Positions 6,926 to 12,825 of a stretch of DNA of 15,160 nucleotides are shown in pieces. Where the stretch lies: contig JAGGWI010000262.1 of NCBI GenBank assembly GCA_021157505.1, positions 1 to 15,160 of the forward strand, given 5' to 3'. Positions within the stretch are counted from its first letter, which is position 1. Each line of letters begins with the position of its first letter. A program made the translations under genes and the position numbers. This DNA is from Desulfuromusa sp. Its GTDB lineage: Bacteria; Desulfobacterota; Desulfuromonadia; Desulfuromonadales; Geopsychrobacteraceae. Under the pieces are notes generated by a model. It was given only the letters and a program-made list of their open reading frames with translations, searched no databases and was not told the DNA's origin.

Positions 6926-7753
6926 ATGCACGAACCCCGCTACGCTGAAGCTGCAGATATTATTCGTAACGCCGGTGCCATAGTGATCACTGCCGGAGCG
7001 GGGATGGGAGTTGATTCAGGATTGCCTGACTTTCGCGGCAATCAGGGGTTCTGGAACTCCTATCCCATGTATCAACGTCTGGGGCTCAGTTTCATTCAAG
7101 CCGCTAATCCCGAACATTTTGAAGATGATCCAAATTTTGGCTGGGGTTTCTATGGCCACCGCACCAATCTCTATCGTAATACAGTCCCCCACTCCGGCTT
7201 TAAAACACTTCTCGATTGGATTGAAAAATTTCAGCTCGATTACTTTATCGCGACTTCAAATGTCGATGGACAATTTCAGAAGGCGGGGTTCTCTGAAGAT
7301 CGGGTTCTTGAAGTTCATGGTTCAATACACCATCTGCAATGTACGGTTCCCTGCAACCATGCTATCTGGCCAAATGAAGCAGAATATATCATTGATGAAG
7401 CAACCATGCGGGCGGCAGATGTTCCCAGATGCCCACAATGCCAACGTGTAGCAAGACCCAACATACTGATGTTTGGAGATTACTCGTGGCTGCCCAAACG
7501 CTCTGCCATTCAGGAAGAAAATTTTGATGAGTTTCTACAACTCAATGGTGATAATAAGATGGTCATCATTGAGATGGGTGCTGGATCATCTATCCCGACG
7601 ATCCGCCACCTCAGTGAGCAACTGGGGCAATACCAACAGGCAAATGTTTTACGAATTAATCCCCGCGAGCCACAAATCAGGGCACCACATTTATCCTTTT
7701 CCGGTGGTGCGGTTGAAGTTTTAAGTCAGATTCAGAATACCCTGAATCAATAA
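6926..7753 (+). CDS. Sir2-type NAD-dependent protein deacetylase (sirtuin)
   Basis: A 275-residue sirtuin. NAD-binding GAGMGVDSGLPDFRG (24-38), TSNVDGQFQKAG (110-121), the catalytic H131 in EVHGS, and four zinc-ligand cysteines at 139, 143, 169 and 172 are all present. Known family members remove acyl groups from lysines using NAD. Several motif positions differ from the best-studied members: GAGxS reads GAGMG, TQN reads TSN, and the usual LH after NVD reads QF. Catalysis is probably kept, but substrate preference may differ. RBS GGAGG lies 8 bases before ATG. It ends the rhomboid-ybaK-sir2 run and is followed at once by a terminator. The name cobB would be too specific, so none is given. Confidence 0.92.
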   Translation: MHEPRYAEAADIIRNAGAIVITAGAGMGVDSGLPDFRGNQGFWNSYPMYQRLGLSFIQAANPEHFEDDPNFGWGFYGHRTNLYRNTVPHSGFKTLLDWIEKFQLDYFIATSNVDGQFQKAGFSEDRVLEVHGSIHHLQCTVPCNHAIWPNEAEYIIDEATMRAADVPRCPQCQRVARPNILMFGDYSWLPKRSAIQEENFDEFLQLNGDNKMVIIEMGAGSSIPTIRHLSEQLGQYQQANVLRINPREPQIRAPHLSFSGGAVEVLSQIQNTLNQ

Positions 7754-7765
7754 TCAGGTTTTTTT
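7741..7765 (+). terminator. Rho-independent terminator after sirtuin gene
   Basis: CCTGA (7741-7745) pairs with TCAGG (7754-7758), followed by seven Ts (7759-7765). The stem is short and begins inside the last codons of the sirtuin gene, but the T-run is good. Confidence 0.5.
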
Positions 7766-7797
7766 CTACCTTTTGATATCGACACGTCATTTGAGAC

Positions 7798-7859
7798 AAC
7801 AGATCGTTATTGCCCTTTATGTACATGAAAGATCCTTAAATCCAATCAAACGATCTGTT
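7798..7859. repeat. 11-bp inverted repeat upstream of GspE-N/receiver gene
   Basis: AACAGATCGTT (7798-7808) is exactly complementary to AACGATCTGTT (7849-7859), with 40 bases between. It lies just before a candidate promoter (7875-7903) in a 206-base intergenic space, so it could be a pair of regulator half-sites or an RNA stem with a large loop. Confidence 0.45.
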
Positions 7860-7874
7860 ATTTTATATAACTGA

Positions 7875-7903
7875 TTGACAAAAAATAAATATAATGTGAT
7901 TAT
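7875..7903 (+). promoter_or_regulatory. Candidate sigma70 promoter of GspE-N/receiver gene
   Basis: Consensus TTGACA (7875-7880), a 17-base spacer and GATTAT (7898-7903), preceded by TGT as in an extended -10. A perfect TATAAT at 7890 is too close to this -35 to pair with it. The predicted leader is about 65 bases. Confidence 0.45.
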
Positions 7904-7974
7904 CCCAACAAATAAAATGAAGGTGGAATATAGACTGTAATACCAAAAATATCCGTACTGTGGGGAAATACATA

Positions 7975-8796
7975 ATGGCTAGAAAGAAAATGGGTGAAAT
8001 CCTGGTTGAGAATGAAATCATCTCTCAGGGTGATTTAGACCAAGCACTGCTCAGACAAAAAGGATCTGACCAGCAGATTGGAAAAATCCTTGAAGGTATG
8101 GATGTCGTTCTAGAAAAGGATATAGCTATAGCACTCTCTAAACAGTTCGGATTTCCCCGCGTCAAAAATATTTCCCAACATCGCTTTTCACAGACCGTTC
8201 TCGATAAAATTGATTCAGAAACAGCTCTAGAACACCTGATTTTCCCACTAAAACTAGACAACAATACTCTCTACCTGGCGATGTCGAATCCTCTTGATAT
8301 GGCACTACAAAGTGACCTTTCTTTCAAATTAGCCATGCAGATTTCACCCTGTGTTGCAACTCCTGATGAAATCAAGGCAGCGATTAAAAAACACTACTCA
8401 GCCGATATTCCTGCCGAAAAGAAAGAGAGTAGCCAGACTATCTTACTCGTGGATAATCAGGATTATGTAGAAGAAACTCTAAAAAAAGAGGGTTATACAG
8501 TTTACGTCGCCAGAAATGGTGCTGACGGATTGAAACTTGCTTCTCAGGTACATCCTCAGCTTATCATTACGAATATTGTTATGCCACGCATGGATGGAGT
8601 GGAGTTGTTCAGTATACTGCAGACCAACGGTGAAATTGACAAGACCCCGGTGATTGCCCTCTCGGCAATAACGAGTCCAGAGGAAGAATACCGTTTACTG
8701 GAAATGGGTTTCTTTGATTTTATTGCTAAGCCGATCAACCCAACACGCTTATTGGCCAGAGCCAGAAGAGCTTTGAAATATTATGATAGTCTCTAA
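7975..8796 (+). CDS. GspE/PilB N-terminal (MshEN-like) domain fused to a degenerate receiver domain
   Basis: A 273-residue two-part protein. Residues 5-61 hold two copies of the MshEN-type motif (MGEILVE...LDQALLRQ and IGKILEG...IAIALSKQ), then up to about 145 the rest of the GspE N-terminal fold. In secretion and pilus ATPases this domain can bind cyclic di-GMP. Residues 155-270 form a response-regulator receiver (QTILLVD... to K252 in AKP). Its phosphoacceptor aspartate is replaced: the segment reads LIITNIVMPRMDG with N200 where Asp is expected. The second acidic-pocket residue is also changed (D160 N161). S230 and K252 are kept. It is therefore probably a pseudo-receiver. Start: ATG 7975 with GGGGAAA before it is preferred to GTG 7960. 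It stands alone; no kinase or pilus gene is near. Confidence 0.85.
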   Translation: MARKKMGEILVENEIISQGDLDQALLRQKGSDQQIGKILEGMDVVLEKDIAIALSKQFGFPRVKNISQHRFSQTVLDKIDSETALEHLIFPLKLDNNTLYLAMSNPLDMALQSDLSFKLAMQISPCVATPDEIKAAIKKHYSADIPAEKKESSQTILLVDNQDYVEETLKKEGYTVYVARNGADGLKLASQVHPQLIITNIVMPRMDGVELFSILQTNGEIDKTPVIALSAITSPEEEYRLLEMGFFDFIAKPINPTRLLARARRALKYYDSL

Positions 8797-8819
8797 AAAT
8801 ACCGGGAGTTAGAGAGCAA

Positions 8820-8838
8820 CTAGGGGGCTGCCTCCTAG
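8820..8838. repeat. 19-bp palindrome resembling fused ends of the MITE
   Basis: The sequence CTAGGGGGCTGCCTCCTAG equals the first 11 bases of the MITE terminal repeat (one mismatch) joined to its last 8-9 bases. It can form an 8-bp hairpin with a 3-base loop. No matching 4-bp flanks are present (GCAA, AGCT). It lies between two converging genes and contains the stop codon of the M24 peptidase gene. It could be an internal-deletion remnant of the element or an unrelated small hairpin. Confidence 0.4.
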
Positions 8839-10025
8839 AGCTGATATAGATCTTCACTCGCAAAGGTTATTTTTTCTAAACCGTTATCTGTGACTCGCCA
8901 GGTATTTTCTATTCCAACAGCACCAATACCAGGATAAACAACTTTTGGCTCAAAGGCAAAAGTCATATTTTTTTCCAGAACCTGCTCATCAAAGCCTTTG
9001 GCAATAAAGGGAAATTCGTCAACTTCAATACCGATCCCATGACCAATAAATGAAACCTGGGCTCCGGTGACACCCATAAAATTATCCCTGTAGCCAAGCT
9101 CTTCTGCCAAACCACAACATTGCCGATAAATATCACCCCAGATCACCCCAGGGCTTGCAATTGCATAGAGCTTGTCTTGAATTTTCACCATATCAGCATA
9201 AGCCTGTTGCAAATCATCGGGTAATTGTCCGACCGACATAGTTCTTGTTTGATCAACCAGATAGCCATCATAAGCAACAATAAAATCAATAATAATCGGT
9301 TCACCCGCTTTGATACGTTTATAACCAGCACCCTGCCCGACTGCTGGGTTCAGCCCTGAGCCTCCAAGGGGGGCATCCAGATAAGCAGGGACAGCCCCAT
9401 CAGCACCGGAAAAAATATGGCCAAAATAAAGCTCCGAATTGAAACTTCTGAACCGAATAATACCTTGATGCCCTTCTTTTCTGGCAAAGAACTCCAATTC
9501 AGCTGCAACTTCAAGATCAGTTTTCCCCTCAGCCACAATATTCATCGCATGTTGATAGGTTCTATCTGCAATTAAAGCACTCTCTCTCATAATCTTGAGT
9601 TCATATTCACTTTTGATAGCACGAACCTTGCGTACAAGTGGTGAGATATCCACAATTTCAGCAACCGGAAGAAGTTTCTGGTAGCGCTGAAATTGCTGCA
9701 CCGGCAGCACATCGAATTCCATACCAATTCGCTGCGGTAATATTAATCCCATTTTTTGCAACTGTAGTGGAAATTCTCTTATACTGCTGATACTTAGAAC
9801 GTGGCGCAATCCCGACTCCAAAAGGGCACGCTCATAATCCTTTATCACCAGATAAACCGGATCACCTACAGCCGGGATATAGAGAAGGCCACGCTGAATC
9901 GACCCGGTGAAGTAAAAGAGATCACTATTCTGAAGCAGAATAGTTCCGTCTATATTCTGATCCTGTAACAATTTTTGCAGCGCTTGAAAACGTATCTTTA
10001 ATTCACTAAAAGGAGTTATCCGCAT
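8835..10025 (-). CDS. M24 family metallopeptidase, Xaa-Pro aminopeptidase-like
   Basis: A 396-residue protein with a creatinase-type N-terminal domain (about 1-135) and a pita-bread M24 catalytic domain (about 140-390). All five expected metal ligands are visible: D247 in IIDFIVAYDGY, D258 in VDQTRT, H329 in IGHGIGIEVDE, E359 in FAFEPKVV and E373 in IENTW. The family removes N-terminal residues before proline or cleaves related amide bonds; it is cytosolic. The exact substrate is not readable. ATG at 10023-10025 follows AAGGGA. The gene is 262 bases downstream of mogA on the same strand and probably has its own promoter. Its TAG stop lies inside the 19-bp MITE-like palindrome, so its last residues may have been reshaped. 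Confidence 0.9.
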   Translation of the reverse strand: MRITPFSELKIRFQALQKLLQDQNIDGTILLQNSDLFYFTGSIQRGLLYIPAVGDPVYLVIKDYERALLESGLRHVLSISSIREFPLQLQKMGLILPQRIGMEFDVLPVQQFQRYQKLLPVAEIVDISPLVRKVRAIKSEYELKIMRESALIADRTYQHAMNIVAEGKTDLEVAAELEFFARKEGHQGIIRFRSFNSELYFGHIFSGADGAVPAYLDAPLGGSGLNPAVGQGAGYKRIKAGEPIIIDFIVAYDGYLVDQTRTMSVGQLPDDLQQAYADMVKIQDKLYAIASPGVIWGDIYRQCCGLAEELGYRDNFMGVTGAQVSFIGHGIGIEVDEFPFIAKGFDEQVLEKNMTFAFEPKVVYPGIGAVGIENTWRVTDNGLEKITFASEDLYQL

Positions 10026-10179
10026 CGTTTATCCCTTCAATTATTGTCTCTTCAAATCAGGATCAGTCGTTTAAAATAGGATGATTTTCAGAACTGATGG
10101 CCCGCAAAATATTTGCTTAATTTTTATGCAAAGAGGAAAAAGTAAGTCTTCTTGGGGTCTGGAATTGCCCGACAGTCAG

Positions 10180-10213
10180 TTTTACACAGCACTATCCACA
10201 ATCATTGTTCACA
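10180..10213 (+). promoter_or_regulatory. Cluster of three DnaA-box-like 9-mers
   Basis: TTTTACACA (10180-10188), CTATCCACA (10192-10200) and TTGTTCACA (10205-10213) follow each other in the same orientation at 12- and 13-base steps. Against TTATNCACA the first two have one mismatch each and the third one mismatch, or two against TTATCCACA. An AT-rich stretch (10229-10258) follows. The cluster lies in the 262-base space between mogA and the M24 peptidase gene, which otherwise shows no gene. Possible uses are DnaA-dependent regulation or DnaA titration; chance is not excluded. Confidence 0.35.
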
Positions 10214-10287
10214 GCCGTCACCAACTGTTCAAAATTTACATTATGATAATTATTTCAGTAAGTTAAAGGTGACACGGTCAACATTTA

Positions 10288-10794
10288 TCAATCCACGTCA
10301 ACGGCACAATCAGCAGAATCACCCTGTAACTTAGCCAAAGCATGAGGAATGACTGGCAGTAGCACTTCAAAGTTCTCTCGGGCAGCCTTGGGGCTTCCGG
10401 GCAGGTTAATAATCAAAGTTTGTTGACGCACCCCGACCAAGGCACGGGAGAGCATTGCCCGAGGTGTTATATTCAAACTGGCAGAACGCATTGCTTCTGC
10501 CATACCGGGGATCTGATAATCGAGTACTGACTCGGTCGCCTGAGGGGTTACATCCCGCGGACTCAACCCGGTACCACCAGTGGTTAGAATAAAATCAAGA
10601 TGCAAATCATCAACCCAGTTGTTCAACAACAGAATAATTTCCTCCTGATCATCGGCGATCACCTGGTAACGGACAACGTCAGCGATAGCAGATACCAATT
10701 TGGCAAGAAGAGGTCCACTTTCATCTTCACGTTCACCACAAGAACCCTTATCTGAAAGGGTCAAAATTCCAACCCGGTATGCCGTCTTTCCCAT
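10288..10794 (-). CDS. mogA: Molybdopterin adenylyltransferase, MogA/MoaB family
   Basis: A 168-residue protein of the MogA/MoaB fold. Motifs: VGILTLSDKGSCGEREDESG (8-27), TTGGTGLSPRDVTPQAT (71-87) for molybdopterin binding, IPGMAEAMR (95-103) and NLPGSPKA (130-137). MogA adenylates molybdopterin so that MoeA can insert molybdate; the end product is the molybdenum cofactor of many anaerobic oxidoreductases. The DKGS...REDESG opening and PGMAEAMR favour MogA over MoaB. ATG 10792-10794 has AGAGGA upstream. It is 29 bases downstream of the HEAT-like gene and probably cotranscribed with it. No other molybdenum cofactor gene is in the window. Confidence 0.9.
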   Translation of the reverse strand: MGKTAYRVGILTLSDKGSCGEREDESGPLLAKLVSAIADVVRYQVIADDQEEIILLLNNWVDDLHLDFILTTGGTGLSPRDVTPQATESVLDYQIPGMAEAMRSASLNITPRAMLSRALVGVRQQTLIINLPGSPKAARENFEVLLPVIPHALAKLQGDSADCAVDVD

Positions 10795-10823
10795 TGGTAG
10801 ATTCCTCTGTTCCGCAGAACGGT

Positions 10824-11849
10824 TTAGCGTGTCTTAGCCATCACCATACGTTTTGCATTATTGACAATAGCCTGCCCCACATCACGGCTTTTAGCCAACT
10901 CTCGAAGATCCTTTTCTGACAAAAAAGTCATGAAACGGACGGCCTTTTGAAGTGGTGTGCGTGGGTGGACAGCCAGAGCTTTTTTCATTTCATAAAGCTT
11001 TATCCAATCTCGATTGAGCAGGACAATCCGGATCAGTTCTTCAGAGGCACTACGATTTTTTGCGACCGCCAAAACTTCTCCTTCTGAAACTCTAGGGTTT
11101 TTTAAAACAGCAGTATTAACCAGTTTGTTAGATTCTCTGATCAACAAGGTTCGCCACTCTTTATCACCGGTCAAAGCCATTTTGATTTTCTCAGAAACAG
11201 GCATCACTTGTAATTGTTGATATTTAGAGAGTGATTCCTCTTCAATTTCTTCCTCAACCGGAGATTCGGCCTCTTCATCTTCAGCTGCAGCATTCTCTCC
11301 AGGCTGTGGTTCAACTACAGGTTCAGGCTCTGGGGTCGGTTCAACCCAGCCAAGACGCTGTTTCATCACTTTATCTGCGTGAACATTGTTGATGATCGCA
11401 GTTCGTAAAACATCCGCCTTGCGCAACGCTTCATCATTGTGCGAAAGCATATCCAGCACATCACCAGTACTGTTCGCAGCCAAAAACAGTAAGCTCTTAA
11501 TCCCAATCATTCGATGTGACAATGCTGCCTGCATCACCACAGAGTCCAGATAACGCAACTTCACAATGAAATCAATGATAGCTGGGTGCAACTCCACCTG
11601 GCTCAGAGCCGCCAACAAAATCTGTGCCGGAAGAGTTTTCAGAGTATCTAATGCTTTCTCCTTAAGCTCCAGATTCTCACCATGATAAAAAACGAACAGA
11701 ACTGTGACCAGATTGGGACCTGACATCGGTAGCGCACCCCGGGCTGCAGCTAAACGGATGCTATGCCCGCCCCACTTACTCATAATCTTGGCAACTTCTG
11801 CCGGGATAACTATCTGAACCTTTTCTGTTCCTTGTTGTTCTTCAGCCAA
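10824..11849 (-). CDS. Conserved HEAT-like helical protein of unknown function
   Basis: A 341-residue protein I cannot assign a function. Residues 15-165 and 210-340 are all-helical, with short repeated helix pairs of the HEAT/leucine-rich-variant kind. They are joined by a proline- and glutamate-rich linker (170-208, very acidic). The second half contains IRESNKLVNTAVLKNPRVSE (238-257) and LNRDWIKLYEMKKALAVHPRTP (278-299), a pattern I recognise from conserved hypothetical proteins of Deltaproteobacteria. No signal peptide or membrane segment; probably cytosolic. The start is TTG at 11847-11849, supported by GAGG (11855-11858) 5 bases upstream. That ribosome binding site overlaps the TGA stop of the SPOR gene, so translation is probably coupled. 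A scaffold role with the SPOR protein is only a guess. Confidence 0.8.
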   Translation of the reverse strand: MAEEQQGTEKVQIVIPAEVAKIMSKWGGHSIRLAAARGALPMSGPNLVTVLFVFYHGENLELKEKALDTLKTLPAQILLAALSQVELHPAIIDFIVKLRYLDSVVMQAALSHRMIGIKSLLFLAANSTGDVLDMLSHNDEALRKADVLRTAIINNVHADKVMKQRLGWVEPTPEPEPVVEPQPGENAAAEDEEAESPVEEEIEEESLSKYQQLQVMPVSEKIKMALTGDKEWRTLLIRESNKLVNTAVLKNPRVSEGEVLAVAKNRSASEELIRIVLLNRDWIKLYEMKKALAVHPRTPLQKAVRFMTFLSEKDLRELAKSRDVGQAIVNNAKRMVMAKTR

Positions 11850-11856
11850 GCAAACC

Positions 11857-12723
11857 TCATTTCTGTTCTAGAATTTGTGTAGACAATCCTAAACTGGATA
11901 TATGTGCTGCAACTTCACTTGCGGTTTGCTGATCCGCCTGCAGTGCAGCCAACAGTGTTCCGTTCATATTAACTTCAATATCTACGAGTGATACTTTAAC
12001 CAATTCGTGCGCTAAATTCTTCTGCATCTCTCGCGCCCGCTTTTCCTGGTGAAAAGATCCAGCATAAACCGCCAGTTTGTCTCCCATTGGCAATAAGAAT
12101 GCTGATTTAACTGTTTTTTTCAATTTTTCCAAATGGTTCCGAGCTTCTGCCGCAGGATAGACCCCCTCTAGCAACCGGATCATTGTGACCTGACCGCGCC
12201 CCGGAATTCTTTGTGGAGACAACCCCAACTCATGTAACAGACCGATAGCTTGCTGTAAATCGACATCATTGATAAATGGACCAACTGTAACGGTAAAAAG
12301 AGGGGTCTCGAGATTAACAGTTGAACTAACAACAGAGGCTTTTTTACCCGATTCTACTGCTGTAACTATAGCAGAATTATCTGTTTTCGGTCGCTCAGGA
12401 ACCGGTAGTCTTGGTGAGACATAGTAGCTCTGTTGATTTTCAGGTAGTTGTGACAGAGGGAGGCGATTCAAGAAATAATAGCATATTCCCAGAACCAGGG
12501 CACAAAACAGAATCAAGACAATCAGGAGAGCGAAGAGGTTTTTTGTCCCCTCACCAAAAACCTTCACCTCGCGGTCAACAATATGCTTATCGGATGCAAC
12601 ATGATCAGGATCATCAATCAGGAGTAATTCCAACCTTTTCTTCTTAGCTGTCGACCTGTCAGCAGCCAACCCCTCAGCAGGTCTATCGGCTGATTCTGGA
12701 ACATCCTGTTCATCCACACCCAT
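11857..12723 (-). CDS. Membrane-anchored SPOR-domain protein
   Basis: A 288-residue protein with a charged cytoplasmic N-terminus (1-60), one transmembrane helix (about 63-86), a Pro/Ser-rich spacer, and two SPOR-like segments. The first is 143-205 (FTVTVGPF...LLHELGLSPQRI...MIRLLEGVYPAAEARNHLEKL). The second is 217-285 (LAVYAGSFHQEKRAREMQKNL...SLGLSTQIL). SPOR domains bind denuded peptidoglycan glycans at division sites, so a periplasmic, cell-wall role is likely. The ATG at 12721-12723 was chosen because GGAG lies 7 bases before it. The longer frame from GTG 12798 would start inside the hairpin at 12781-12821. The HEAT-like gene follows after 7 bases. The domain call is from pattern recognition, as SPOR sequences diverge strongly. 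Confidence 0.78.
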   Translation of the reverse strand: MGVDEQDVPESADRPAEGLAADRSTAKKKRLELLLIDDPDHVASDKHIVDREVKVFGEGTKNLFALLIVLILFCALVLGICYYFLNRLPLSQLPENQQSYYVSPRLPVPERPKTDNSAIVTAVESGKKASVVSSTVNLETPLFTVTVGPFINDVDLQQAIGLLHELGLSPQRIPGRGQVTMIRLLEGVYPAAEARNHLEKLKKTVKSAFLLPMGDKLAVYAGSFHQEKRAREMQKNLAHELVKVSLVDIEVNMNGTLLAALQADQQTASEVAAHISSLGLSTQILEQK

Positions 12724-12780
12724 CACAAGTCTCCGGTGATCCGTACCCTCTATCCGCAAATTACTTATTGTTCCAGGCTC

Positions 12781-12821
12781 AAATATCCGGAGCATCACCT
12801 CTGCAGATGCTCCGGATATTT
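12781..12821 (-). terminator. Perfect 16-bp hairpin after the EF-G-like gene
   Basis: AAATATCCGGAGCATC (12781-12796) and GATGCTCCGGATATTT (12806-12821) pair fully around a 9-base loop, starting 4 bases beyond the EF-G stop. Read on the minus strand the stem ends ATATTT and is then followed by GAGCC, so the T-run is short. It may terminate only partly, or protect the mRNA end. Confidence 0.6.
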
Positions 12822-12825
12822 ATTT

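Noticed and set aside
8820..8838. Intrinsic terminator between the converging genes
   Set aside because: The hairpin is short and has no T-run on either strand; resemblance to the MITE ends explains it better.
10180..10258. Chromosomal replication origin
   Set aside because: Only three imperfect boxes in a 262-base gap and no origin-linked genes nearby.
10081..10266. Small plus-strand open frame in the mogA-peptidase gap
   Set aside because: No ribosome binding site, no domain, and it spans the DnaA-box-like cluster; probably non-coding.
12724..12798. Longer SPOR protein starting at GTG 12798
   Set aside because: The extension begins inside a perfect hairpin and adds 25 residues without family resemblance; ATG 12723 has GGAG at correct spacing.
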